Shown: positions 8,076 through 16,485, counted from the stretch's first letter. The stretch is 64,000 bases of DNA from Streptomyces formicae (GCF_022647665.1 NZ_CP071872.1:434001-498000); one strand, 5' to 3'. Numbers and translations: made by a program. Notes: generated from the letters alone by a model not told the origin.

Positions 8076-9815
8076 TTAGCGCCGACGGTTGGAGTCGTTC
8101 GCTGAGCTGGGCGCCGGCTGTGTGGAGGGCGCCGGGGACACGGTGCGCCGACTGCCTCGGGTCGGGGTGCCGTGGGAGCCTTCGGGTAGGGCGGCCAGGT
8201 GGGCGCTGCGGCGCAGGCGCCAGACGAGGACGTCGCTGATTGACGTGGCGGTGTCGAGCTCGCGCCGTTGGGTGGCTTCGGCGAGCAGGGCGGCCGGGTC
8301 GTGGCCGGCTCTCTGGGCGTCGTCGAGGGTGGCGGCCAGGGCGGGCCAGCCGGGTTCGGCCCGGATTCGTTCGGCCAGCTTCGGCAGCACCTGGTGGAGA
8401 AGGGCGGCTTGCCGCTGCCGAACACGCGGGGTCAGACGATGGCCTCGCTGGCAGAGGATGACCATGGGGTGGGCTGCGGCGGCCTGGTAGGCGGCGCTGA
8501 GGTGTTCGGCGGCTTGTCGGGCGGCGGCTGCCTGCTGGCTGTGGTGCCTCTTGGCGTGCCAGTTCGCCGCGGCGATGGCGAGGAACAAGGCCATGTCGAT
8601 GAGCATGGCGGTGGTGGCGCCGTCTTCGCCGCGGCCGAGTGCGGGACCGCTGTGGACGAGATCGCGGGCGGCCTGGCGCAGGGCGCGGTCGTGCCCGCGT
8701 ACGGCCTTCACGTGGGAGCGGCTGGCCCGCTCGAACACGAAGGCCGCCTCGCGGAGTTCAGCGCGGGTGTGGGCGGCGGAGGTCTTGGCGAGCGCGTCCA
8801 GGACCTCCCCCGCTGCGGCGATCTGGGCTGCTGCTGTGCCGTCGTCGCCGTGGTCGATGATCAGCAGGGCCTGCCATGTGGCGGCGGTGGTCCGGCGCCG
8901 CGCGAACGCTGGACCTGTCACGGGCGGCAGGGCGGGCTCCTCTGGACGGGAGCCACCCACCGAGGCGGCAGCCTCTGCTGGAAGGGTCCAGCGTTCGTGG
9001 ATGCGGGGCAAGGAGAGGTCGGGTGCGAGTTTGGAACCGGGGTAGAAGACCGGTTCATCGTCCTTGCTGCGGTCGTCGGGCAGCGCGACCTTGTAGCCGA
9101 GCAGGTCGCCAGATGGGGCGACCCGCTTGCGGATCAGCAGGCCGGCGGCGGCCAGCCGCTCGAAGAACTCCTCCTCGCTGGTCGCGCCGGCCACCGCGCG
9201 ACGTACGGTCTCCCGCAGTTCCTCGCGCGCCGGTCGCTCTCTGCCTTGGCGTTCGGCTTTGTGGCGTTCGGCGCTGGTGGGGCGCTTGGCAGCGGTGCCA
9301 TCCCCGGGCGGGACGCGGCGCAGACCGTAGTCGGCCTCGATGGCGCGGGCCTCGGCTTGGGCGCGGCGGGCCTCGTTGTGCAGGCGGGGCCGTCGGCCGT
9401 CGTCGCGGACCAGGGTGGCGACGATGTGGATGTGGTCGTCGGCATGCCGGACGGCCGCCCACCGGCACGCGGCATCGTCGCCGTCGGGAGCGATGCCAGT
9501 GGCTGCGACCATGCGACGGGCGATGGCAGTCCAGTCCTCGTCGCACAGGATCGGATCCTCCGGGCTGGCCCGCACGGACAGGTGCCACACGTGCTTCTTG
9601 GGGCGCCGGGCGGCGGGCAGGGCGTTGACGGGCTGGTCAAGCAGCCGCTGAAGCTGCCCGTAGGTGGCCTGCGGATCGCGGCCGGGGTCGGGAGTGAGCG
9701 GGTCGAAGGCGGCAACCAGATGCGGGTCGGTGTGCTCTTCGTGAGTGCCAGGGCCGTACAGGTAGCGAATCAGCCCGATCGTCTCGCTGCCGCGCTTGTG
9801 AATGCTGGGGATCAC
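8076..9815 (-). CDS. Relaxase / mobilization nuclease
   Basis: 579 aa. The metal-binding triad region RHADDHIHIVA (H124, H128, H130, with D126-D127) and the N-terminal RYLYGPG with candidate catalytic tyrosines Y18 and Y20 mark a conjugative relaxase of the actinobacterial MobA type. It nicks oriT and carries the strand into the recipient. Residues 170-330 are charged and the C-terminus is alanine-rich helix. Its start overlaps the MobC-like stop (ATGA at 9812-9815). A helicase or primase domain was not seen. Conjugative elements of this type usually borrow a coupling protein, and none is in the window. Confidence 0.88.
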   Translation of the reverse strand: MIPSIHKRGSETIGLIRYLYGPGTHEEHTDPHLVAAFDPLTPDPGRDPQATYGQLQRLLDQPVNALPAARRPKKHVWHLSVRASPEDPILCDEDWTAIARRMVAATGIAPDGDDAACRWAAVRHADDHIHIVATLVRDDGRRPRLHNEARRAQAEARAIEADYGLRRVPPGDGTAAKRPTSAERHKAERQGRERPAREELRETVRRAVAGATSEEEFFERLAAAGLLIRKRVAPSGDLLGYKVALPDDRSKDDEPVFYPGSKLAPDLSLPRIHERWTLPAEAAASVGGSRPEEPALPPVTGPAFARRRTTAATWQALLIIDHGDDGTAAAQIAAAGEVLDALAKTSAAHTRAELREAAFVFERASRSHVKAVRGHDRALRQAARDLVHSGPALGRGEDGATTAMLIDMALFLAIAAANWHAKRHHSQQAAAARQAAEHLSAAYQAAAAHPMVILCQRGHRLTPRVRQRQAALLHQVLPKLAERIRAEPGWPALAATLDDAQRAGHDPAALLAEATQRRELDTATSISDVLVWRLRRSAHLAALPEGSHGTPTRGSRRTVSPAPSTQPAPSSANDSNRRR

Positions 9816-10435
9816 GCAGCGGCACCGCCGTCACGATGGGCGAGCAGAACATCGGCGGCGTCCTCCATCCGGCGGGCCGCGCTCCGCACGGCCTTGGTCG
9901 CGGAGTCCAGGTGGGGTGCGTCGGCACCGGAGTTGAGGGCCTTGGCGACCTGGTTGAACAGGCCGTGCATGCGGCCCAGGTGCCGACGGGCAGCGAACAG
10001 CTCGTCGATCACCTCCCGTTCGGTGGCGATCTCGGCGGCGGTGCGGGTCAGGTCGCGGGCGGCCTTGTCGACGGCATAGGCGAGGAAGGCGGCGTTGGTC
10101 ATCTGGCACTGGGCGGCTGCGTCGCTGAAGCGCTTGTACTCGGCGTCGTTCATGCGGCAGCTGGGCTGCTTTAGGCGCTTTCGCGACTTCGGCTGACGGG
10201 CGCGCTGACGCCGCCGCGGAAGGGTCTCGGCCTGCCGTTCCTCTCCTGGCTGCGATCCGCCCTCGGTCGCTGCCTGCCGGTCCAGCGCCCCCTGGCACTG
10301 GACCGTCCCTGCCACCCCTGGGGCAGGGACTCGGGGAGCAATGCTCCCGGGACAACTTGCTCCGCCTGAGGCAGGGGTGGTCGGCTGGGAGTCTTCGTGG
10401 GTGGCGGGGTCCTGGTTGCGGTGCGGGGTGTGCAT
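9812..10435 (-). CDS. MobC-like relaxosome accessory protein
   Basis: 207 aa. The C-terminal 115 residues look like MobC/NikA-type ribbon-helix-helix relaxosome proteins: a basic run near residues 75-92, then NDAEYKRFSDAAAQCQMTN and a helical tail. Such proteins bind oriT and recruit the relaxase, which is the next gene (4-bp overlap). The N-terminal 70 residues are low-complexity and overlie three DNA palindromes. Translation may therefore start later (GTG near residue 41 or ATG 10153), leaving oriT upstream. The length is longer than typical MobC proteins (about 120 aa). Confidence 0.75.
   Translation of the reverse strand: MHTPHRNQDPATHEDSQPTTPASGGASCPGSIAPRVPAPGVAGTVQCQGALDRQAATEGGSQPGEERQAETLPRRRQRARQPKSRKRLKQPSCRMNDAEYKRFSDAAAQCQMTNAAFLAYAVDKAARDLTRTAAEIATEREVIDELFAARRHLGRMHGLFNQVAKALNSGADAPHLDSATKAVRSAARRMEDAADVLLAHRDGGAAA
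10279..10348. other. Candidate origin of transfer (three consecutive inverted repeats)
   Basis: GGTCCAG (10279-10285) with CTGGACC (10298-10304); GTCCCTGCC (10305-10313) with GGCAGGGAC (10322-10330); GGGAGCA (10334-10340) with TGCTCCC (10342-10348). They are adjacent and lie at the 5' side of the mobC-relaxase pair, the usual place for oriT. The nic site is not identifiable by eye. Confidence 0.4.
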
Positions 10436-10483
10436 GGGGTCTTTCGTGTCTGGGTGTGGTTGGGAGCGCTGGTGCCGCGCGGA

Positions 10484-11863
10484 TCAGCGGGGTGGAGCGC
10501 CGGCTGCGGTCTTGAGGTGGGCCTTGAACTCGCGGACGACTCGTCCGACGTCGTCGCTGGAGACGGTGTAGCCAGCGGCGCGCAGGGCGTTCTCCACCCG
10601 GTCGCGTCCGACGCCGCCGGTCTCCTCGTAGATGCCGCGGGTGTGCTTGAGGATGACCTCGTCGGAGGCGCGGGCTTTGCCGTCGTCGCGTTTCTTCCGG
10701 GCAGCCGGTTTCCGCTCGCGCCTGCCCCGGGCGTTGCCCGTCAGCGGTGGGCAGTCCTCGGTCTTTGCCCGTGCGGGCAGCGCTGGCGCCGGGCGGGCAG
10801 GTTGCGGGCGGGCAGCCGGGTGCACCTCGTCTTCACCCGGATCTGACGGATGTGGGCGGGCAGCGTCGTCCGCCTGTCGGGCTGGCTGCGGGCGGGCAGC
10901 GTCCTCGGCCCGTGGCGCTGGCTCCGAGCGGGCGGAGCGTGGACGGCTGTGCCCTGTGCTGCCGGTGATGTACGAAGTCGGGGCGTGCCAGCGTGGCGGC
11001 AGGGTGATGGACGCGAGGTCGAGCGCCTGCCTGCGGGTGGCGAGCTTACGCAGCAGCAGCTCGTCCTGGAGCGGATCACCATCGACGTCGGCCCGCTCCA
11101 GAGCCTGGTGCAGGCGCGCTGCCAGCAGTCGTCCTCGTCGCCTTCCTCGCTGCCGATCGGTCATCGCCTCGGCACGGAGGATGAGGGCGACGGATTCACT
11201 CAGTGCGCGCTCGCGGATGAGCCGGGCGGCATCGGCGTCCTGGTCGGCGATGCCCAGCCTGGCCAGGAGCCGTTCGCGTGCCTGGCGGACGAGGACGGCG
11301 GCCAGGCTGCGTGAGGCGGCGTCAAGGGTGCGGTGGCGCAGCTCGATGCCCATGGCCAGGTGCCACAGCATGGCAGCCATGACCGGTCCGATCAGGGCTC
11401 GCACGGTTCCGCCGACCGGCCCGAACTCAGCGTACGCGGGAATGATCTGCACTGCGGTGATCAGCCATACCAGGAACCCGGGCAGGCCGGGCGCTCGTGC
11501 GGGCCCGTTGAGGTTCTGGCGCGCCATCAACGCCGTGGCGAACAGGGCCAGCTCGGCGGTGGCGAACATGAAAGCGCGCTCGACGGTGCTGCCCATGTCC
11601 AGGTAGTCGGCGGCGAACCGCCAGCTGGTGTCCGCGCTGTAGGCGGTGCAGCCGAGCGCGGCCATGGCGGCGACCGGCACTGCGACGGTCCCGCGCCAGC
11701 GGTTTGCGCCGGGCTGCTGGCGGCGCTGTTGGCGGATCATCCATCCGGCGAGCACGAGCAGGACGAGCAGTACCGCTGTCGTTGCGGGGGAGGTGACCCA
11801 GTCCGGGAGGAGCGGGGTGCCGGCGCTCTGGGCAGCCAGGCGTGTGAGGACGGGAGAGGGCAG
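10484..11863 (-). CDS. DUF2637 membrane protein, Spd (plasmid spread)-like; probable CTG start
   Basis: 459 aa if started at CTG 11863, which lies seven bases behind GGAG. The first ATG/GTG/TTG in the frame is GTG 11755, which would cut into a hydrophobic segment (TTAVLLVLLVLAGWMI). It has four or five predicted membrane spans in the first 200 residues, then helix, then a Pro/Ala/Arg-rich linker with repeated ARPQPAR-like units. A C-terminal domain of about 70 residues (GVGRDRVENALRAAGYTVSSDDV) resembles a small winged-helix. DUF2637 proteins are frequent in Streptomyces conjugative elements, next to spdB-type genes, and are thought to help intramycelial spread. Confidence 0.75.
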   Translation of the reverse strand: MPSPVLTRLAAQSAGTPLLPDWVTSPATTAVLLVLLVLAGWMIRQQRRQQPGANRWRGTVAVPVAAMAALGCTAYSADTSWRFAADYLDMGSTVERAFMFATAELALFATALMARQNLNGPARAPGLPGFLVWLITAVQIIPAYAEFGPVGGTVRALIGPVMAAMLWHLAMGIELRHRTLDAASRSLAAVLVRQARERLLARLGIADQDADAARLIRERALSESVALILRAEAMTDRQRGRRRGRLLAARLHQALERADVDGDPLQDELLLRKLATRRQALDLASITLPPRWHAPTSYITGSTGHSRPRSARSEPAPRAEDAARPQPARQADDAARPHPSDPGEDEVHPAARPQPARPAPALPARAKTEDCPPLTGNARGRRERKPAARKKRDDGKARASDEVILKHTRGIYEETGGVGRDRVENALRAAGYTVSSDDVGRVVREFKAHLKTAAGAPPR

Positions 11864-12002
11864 GGTGGGGCTCCAAAGTAGAGGGAATGACGGTGGGGGA
11901 CTGGCCGCGTGCCCCGTCTCCGAGGGGTTCCGCGCCGCCCAGGGCAGGTGTGAGCGCGGACGGTGGAGCGAGGCAGGTGGGAGGAGGAGCTGGGGCGGCC
12001 GG

Positions 12003-12704
12003 TCAGGCGGTGGGCGCGGTGCGGCGGCGTCGGTCGGGGCCGGTGAGGATGACGCGTTCGGTCATCTCGGCGAGGCGGGAGGCGACGCGGTCGCCGAGGG
12101 TGGTGCGCAGCTCGGCGGTGGGGAGGTTGGTGGTGATGAGGGTGGGGAGCATTTGCTCGTACCGGTGGTTGATGAGGCGGTAGGTGAGCTCCTCGGTCCA
12201 CTCGCTGGTCTTGGCTGCGCCGAGGTCATCCAGGAGCAGCAGCGGGCAGCGAGCCAGACCTTGCAGGTCTCGTTCGGCGTCGTGTCCGGCACGGGGGCGC
12301 AGGCGGGAGTGGAGGTCGGCGGCGGTGGTCGCTTCCCAGCGCAGGCGGACGCCTCGGCTGAGGAGGGCGCGGACGGCGCCGTACGCCTGGTACGTCTTGC
12401 CGGTGCCGGTGGGGCCGGCGATCAGCAGCGACGGGCCTTCGGCGATGCCGGGTCCGCCGGGGCTGGGGCGTCCGGCGCGGGCGATCTGGTCGGCCCAGGC
12501 GGTGACCTGCGGGTGGTCGGCCAGGGCCCGGCGGTAGCGAGCGGGGACCCGGGCGTCGGCGAGCTCCAGCGCGGTGACGGGCTCGGCGTGCGGCTCCTCG
12601 GCGGCAGCGGTGGCGGGGTCGATGCCGCGGCTGGCCAGGATCCCGTTGAGCCGGTCGGCGAGTGGGCCGACCCGGTGGGGCTCGCGGGTGAGGGTGGCGG
12701 TCAG
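12003..12704 (-). CDS. DnaC/IstB-like ATPase (helicase loader type), CTG start
   Basis: 233 aa. Walker A GPTGTGKT near residue 100 and Walker B LLLLDDLG near residue 165, followed by sensor-like TLITTNLP, match DnaC/IstB AAA+ proteins. There is no ATG, GTG or TTG in frame before the Walker region. CTG at 12704 overlaps the upstream stop codon (CTGA) and sits six bases after GGAGG, so it is the evident start. The Arg/Pro-rich frames over this stretch are shadows. It probably loads or remodels the replicative helicase for the element together with the adjacent Rep-like protein. Confidence 0.85.
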   Translation of the reverse strand: MTATLTREPHRVGPLADRLNGILASRGIDPATAAAEEPHAEPVTALELADARVPARYRRALADHPQVTAWADQIARAGRPSPGGPGIAEGPSLLIAGPTGTGKTYQAYGAVRALLSRGVRLRWEATTAADLHSRLRPRAGHDAERDLQGLARCPLLLLDDLGAAKTSEWTEELTYRLINHRYEQMLPTLITTNLPTAELRTTLGDRVASRLAEMTERVILTGPDRRRRTAPTA

Positions 12705-13639
12705 AGGTCACCTCCGAAGGCTGCTTCGATGTCGGTGGGGTTTGTCCACGCCCTGTGGACAACTGGCGCGGTTGGCGTGGCGGGGGTCGCGTTCATGGCC
12801 TCGTGGACGAGGCTCGGCAGGATGCTGGGATGCAGGCCCTTGGCGCGGTGTCGTTCGAGTCCGGCCCGGATGTGGGCGGGGGCGATGCCCTCGTCGAGCA
12901 ACTTGCGCACCTCCCGGCCGAGATGGCCCAGGACGTCCTTAGGCGGACGGTGTGCGCAGGCGGCGGCGTACTCGGCGATGAGCTGCTGACCCGAGAGGGT
13001 GTCGGGTGCTGGGGCGCTTGCGCCCCCCGAAGGGGTATCTCCTAGATCCATGATCCTAGGTCCTAGATCCGGACTCTGAGACGTCACCGCGTCCTCACTG
13101 AGCTCTCCATGCTGCCTCACGGAGGACTCCCTGTAATCCTTTTGACCTGCGGTTTCGTCATCGGCGCTTGGATTCGCCGCGGGCTCGCGTACTTGTCCGG
13201 AGCCCTCACGGAGGGTTCCGTGAGGCTGTGGTGCGGGCTCCGTGATGCTGGCCCGCGCAGTCGGCGTGGCCACGCTGGCGGTGCGAGCCTGCGTGTCGTG
13301 GTGCGGGCAGGCGGGCAGGCGGCTCACGCTGGGGCGATTGATCTTCTGATGCTGCCGCCAGGTGACGATGTGCAGGTAGCGCTTGTCGTCCGGGCCCTTG
13401 TAGCGGCATATCAGCCCGGCGTCGGCAAGCTGGGCGAGGTCCTGCTCGACAGCGGCGGGCGTGTGTTCCGGGCGCAGGACCCACAGCTGCCCGGCGATGA
13501 TCGCGGCGTGGTCGCGGTGGCGGCCCTGGTCGTCAGCCTGGGTGAGCAGGCCGAAGAAGCTGCGCTCGGCGGTCAGGGTGACGGCGGCCAGGGACTCGGA
13601 GACGAAGGCTTCTGGCTTGATGGTGCGGATTCGTGCCAA
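12701..13639 (-). CDS. Replication-initiator-like winged-helix protein (phage Rep/DnaD type)
   Basis: 312 aa starting MARIRTIKPEAFVSESLA, a beginning typical of phage and element replication proteins. Residues 1-100 look like a winged helix domain. A Pro/Ser-rich linker follows (110-215). A C-terminal helical domain (235-300) resembles DnaD-like regions that contact helicase. The next gene, coupled by a 4-bp overlap, is a DnaC-type ATPase. Rep-DnaC pairs drive replication of phages and some integrative elements. It is read leftward from the operator-rich region 13640-14145. Confidence 0.7.
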   Translation of the reverse strand: MARIRTIKPEAFVSESLAAVTLTAERSFFGLLTQADDQGRHRDHAAIIAGQLWVLRPEHTPAAVEQDLAQLADAGLICRYKGPDDKRYLHIVTWRQHQKINRPSVSRLPACPHHDTQARTASVATPTARASITEPAPQPHGTLREGSGQVREPAANPSADDETAGQKDYRESSVRQHGELSEDAVTSQSPDLGPRIMDLGDTPSGGASAPAPDTLSGQQLIAEYAAACAHRPPKDVLGHLGREVRKLLDEGIAPAHIRAGLERHRAKGLHPSILPSLVHEAMNATPATPTAPVVHRAWTNPTDIEAAFGGDL

Positions 13640-14145
13640 GAGGGGCGGTCCTCACTCGGTGGCCTGGGCTGAGTGCCCACGGCTCACCGTCGGTCGGGGC
13701 GGACGGGCGTGAAGGGTTGGGGGCGTCCGGCCGTTGACGCGGGAGAGGTGTTGGCCGCTCGCGCTTTCCGGAGTGTCGTCAACATAGCCACACCCAGGTC
13801 GCGCAAGTCCAGCCCAATCCCGCGCAATCTCTGACGGCAGAAATGCTGCTGGAAATCGAGTCGGCGAGGGCGGTGCGAAAACGGTAGGGCACGATCGCCG
13901 GTTGACCAAATAGTTGCCTCGCAACCCGAGCCAGAAGGATCACAGCAGGAAGCCGTTGACGTCCCGCGAGCAGTGAAGCTACAACACAACACCCCACGTC
14001 AGAGAGGTTCTCGGGTGTCGGGTCGAGTGCGGGGACCCGACCCTTCGGAGCACCACGACCGCCTCGCTCATCGATTGAGCGCGGCGCAACATAGCCGATG
14101 ATCGCCGGTTAACCAAACCGGCGAATGCACGCTACAACTGGAGCC
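13640..14145. promoter_or_regulatory. Control region of the element with operators B and C
   Basis: 506 bp between the leftward replication gene and the rightward repressor gene, with no convincing ORF. Operator B: GATCGCCGGTT (14100-14110), AACCA, AACCGGCGA (14116-14124). Operator C: single arm GATCGCCGGTT at 13893-13903. On the minus strand both are embedded in promoter-like elements: TTGGTT-17 bp-TATGTT for B and TTGGTC-17 bp-TACCGT for C. A further AACATAGCC copy is at 13781-13789. The region could also contain the element's replication origin. Confidence 0.65.
14017..14041. terminator. Hairpin in the element control region
   Basis: GTCGGGTC (14017-14024), 9-nt loop, GACCCGAC (14034-14041). 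It could be a transcription attenuator or part of a replication origin. No gene ends nearby. Confidence 0.4.
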
Positions 14146-14403
14146 ATGGCAGCACGATCTCTGGAAATAGGGCCCGCAGGAATTCTGGCGGCTCGAACCA
14201 TCGAAAAACTCCGCACCGAACGCGACCTTGGACAGCGCCAACTCGCCGTGCGATGTTCCGCTTTGGGCCGTCCTATGTCCAACACGATGCTGTCCCGCAT
14301 CGAACTCGCCAAGCGGCGATGCGATATCGACGACCTCGTCGCGATCGCCGCAGCCCTGCAGGTGTCGCCCCTCGCCCTTCTTCAGGGGCCGGGCGCTGCC
14401 TGA
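14146..14403 (+). CDS. XRE-family HTH repressor of the mobile element
   Basis: 85 aa from ATG 14146 (GGAG just upstream). ATG 14125 is possible but lies inside operator B. One HTH_3 domain fills residues 12-80: a conserved LGQRQLA start of the HTH, NTMLSRIELAKRR recognition helix region and DLVAIAAALQVSPLALL. The size and position, divergent from the replication/transfer operon and over a palindromic operator, fit a lambda-type master repressor with autoregulation (inference). It lies directly upstream of the excisionase and integrase genes. Confidence 0.8.
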   Translation: MAARSLEIGPAGILAARTIEKLRTERDLGQRQLAVRCSALGRPMSNTMLSRIELAKRRCDIDDLVAIAAALQVSPLALLQGPGAA

Positions 14404-14448
14404 GCTGCCCACGCAGCGCCCCCTACTTCGCGACCAGGAGCCGCCCTG

Positions 14449-14829
14449 TTGCACCGATCCACGCCCGCGCCCGTCCCCTACAGGCCGTCCGACGCCCCTC
14501 CGCCCCGCCTCTACCGTCCCGAAGAGATCGCCGAGACACTCGGCTGTTCGGCCTGGTGGGTCAAGGACCGCGCGCGACGGCGCCTGATACCGCACACCCG
14601 CGTCGGCCGCGCCTACCGCTTCACCGCCGAGCATCTCGCCGAGATCATCCGCCTCTATGAGGAGCGGCCAGCCCAGCCTGCGCGGACAACCACAGTGGCG
14701 ACCGATCCATCACCCGCCCCTGGTGTGCGGACCGGCTCCGCACAACCTCGCCGCCCTCTCGTTGGTCCGGCGACCCACCTGCGGGCCCGCCCGCCGCGTC
14801 GACAGCAGCAGTACGGCACTGTCGCTTGA
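14449..14829 (+). CDS. Excisionase-like HTH DNA-binding protein
   Basis: 126 aa starting at TTG behind AGGAG. Residues 18-65 form a MerR/Xis-type winged helix (YRPEEIAETLGCSAWWVKDR followed by a hairpin and AYRFTAEHL). The C-terminal 55 residues are low-complexity. Location immediately before the integrase gene is the normal xis-int order of actinobacterial integrative elements, where Xis bends attachment-site DNA and biases the integrase to excision. Confidence 0.75.
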   Translation: MHRSTPAPVPYRPSDAPPPRLYRPEEIAETLGCSAWWVKDRARRRLIPHTRVGRAYRFTAEHLAEIIRLYEERPAQPARTTTVATDPSPAPGVRTGSAQPRRPLVGPATHLRARPPRRQQQYGTVA

Positions 14830-14880
14830 CCCGATTGAATCTGCCGTAGACGAGTACAAGGAAGAGGGGGACAGCGCGAC

Positions 14881-16398
14881 TTGGGTTTCGCGGAGAAGCG
14901 CGGAAACTACTGGCGCGGCCGGTACAAGGTCGCGCCCGGCAAGCACAACACGGTCGTCGACGAGAACGGCAAGGCGATCAGGTTCGCCACCAAGGGCGAG
15001 GCCCAACGGGCAGCGGCAGAGGCCGAAAACAAGTACCGTCGCGGCGACTGGCGCGACCCTGCCCTCGGCCAGGAGACCTTCGGCGAGTACGCGAACCGCT
15101 GGTACGAGGCCCAGGACCTGGCGGCCTCGACCATGCAGAACTACAAGCGCCATATCGAGGAGCACCTTCTTCCCGAGTTCGAGGACATGGCGCTCGCTGG
15201 CATCCTGCGCACGGACGTCGACCTGTGGGAGAAGAAGGAGAAGGCCCTTTACGCGGCCTCCAGTGTCAAGACTTGGCGCTCTACGTTCCACCTGATCTTC
15301 GAGGACGCGATCGACGAGGGCTTGATCACGTCCAACCCGGCTGCGCGGCGGCGCGGACGGGGCAAGCGCGCCGGCCGTTCCCGAGACCGTGGTCCGGAGA
15401 AGGTGGTCACCGACGCGCTCGGCATCCTGCTGACCGCCGAGCGTGCCGCCCTGCTCTCCGGTCGTGACGACGAGTTCGTCGCCGTGGTCCTAATGGGATA
15501 CACCGGCATGCGCTGGGGCGAGATCGTCGGGCTGGAGGCGGAGTTCGCTCGACCTGGTGCGGTCCGTGTCGAGTGGCAACTGTATGAGCTCGATATGGGG
15601 GAGCTGGTGCGCTGCCCGCCGAAGGACGACAGCTACCGCACCATCGACTCGATGGACTGGCTGTCGGCGCTGGTCGCCAACCACATCGCCCGCACGAAGC
15701 CCAAGCCGTGCCCCTGCCATGGCAAGACCTACGTCTTCCGAGGGCAGGGCGCGGCGCGAACCGGGGGCCACCAGGGCGCGAAGCTCGTCGACGTCGCCCG
15801 TCGTGCAGGCGTCTCGACGGGCACGGTGTCCAACGTCCTCAACCACCCCGAACGCGTCACTGAGGCCACGCGAGCAAGGGTTGAGCAAGCCATCGCGGAC
15901 CTCGGATTCGTGCGGGGCGGCGTCGTGCCGGAGCGTGCCGCCCACTGGCGAAGGAACGGTTTCGCGACCTGGTTGTTCACGCCGGCGGTCTCCGGCTGGT
16001 ACCCGAAGAAGGCACCGCAGGAGCCACGGCCGGTGCCCTTGCTCGGCGAGCCGTGGCCCGGCGTCCCGGCCCGGGGGCGGGGTGCCAGCGAACGGGCTGA
16101 CGCCTGCTGGCTCCCGATAGCCAAGGGACTTACTCCCCACGGCCTTCGCCACACCCACCGGACGATGATGGAGGACTTGGGGACCGAGAAGGTGCTCATG
16201 GACGAACGCATGGGCCACATCGACGGCTCAGTCTCGGCGCGCTACGCCCACGTCACGTCAGGCATGCGCAAGCGCCTCATGCTGGGGCTAACCGAGCAGT
16301 GGGAAACAACACTTGACGCCCGGCTCGCGATGAGCCACACGTCACCGGTACGCGTCCTCGATGGACTTCTGCGAGCGCGCCGGGGAGCGCTTCAGTAG
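14881..16398 (+). CDS. Tyrosine-type site-specific integrase with an internal LacI-type HTH
   Basis: 505 aa, TTG start. A SAM-like core-binding domain covers residues 65-150. The catalytic domain follows with R211 (TGMRWGEI), H420-R423 (HGLRHTH), H446 and nucleophile Y455 (ARYAHV). Between the first Arg and the HxxR box lies an insertion at residues about 301-345 that reads as a complete LacI-family HTH (LVDVARRAGVSTGTVSNVLN, then ATRARVEQAIADLGFV). Most phage-type integrases are near 380-420 aa, so the excess length is this insert plus its linkers. All catalytic residues are present, so the enzyme is likely active. Confidence 0.9.
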   Translation: MGFAEKRGNYWRGRYKVAPGKHNTVVDENGKAIRFATKGEAQRAAAEAENKYRRGDWRDPALGQETFGEYANRWYEAQDLAASTMQNYKRHIEEHLLPEFEDMALAGILRTDVDLWEKKEKALYAASSVKTWRSTFHLIFEDAIDEGLITSNPAARRRGRGKRAGRSRDRGPEKVVTDALGILLTAERAALLSGRDDEFVAVVLMGYTGMRWGEIVGLEAEFARPGAVRVEWQLYELDMGELVRCPPKDDSYRTIDSMDWLSALVANHIARTKPKPCPCHGKTYVFRGQGAARTGGHQGAKLVDVARRAGVSTGTVSNVLNHPERVTEATRARVEQAIADLGFVRGGVVPERAAHWRRNGFATWLFTPAVSGWYPKKAPQEPRPVPLLGEPWPGVPARGRGASERADACWLPIAKGLTPHGLRHTHRTMMEDLGTEKVLMDERMGHIDGSVSARYAHVTSGMRKRLMLGLTEQWETTLDARLAMSHTSPVRVLDGLLRARRGALQ

Positions 16399-16485
16399 CA
16401 CAGGTCGAGCGGTCTCAAGGGGTCCACCGGCATGCGCACGAGGGGTGAGGCCAGAGGTGTGAGGAGCGACCGGGCCTGACTGGGT

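Noticed and set aside
8268..10079. 603-aa plus-strand frame over the relaxase
   Set aside because: Antisense shadow; the minus-strand frame has the HxDDHxH relaxase motif.
14125..14145. ATG 14125 as start of the XRE repressor
   Set aside because: It lies right at the end of operator B and has no ribosome binding site; ATG 14146 has GGAG just upstream.
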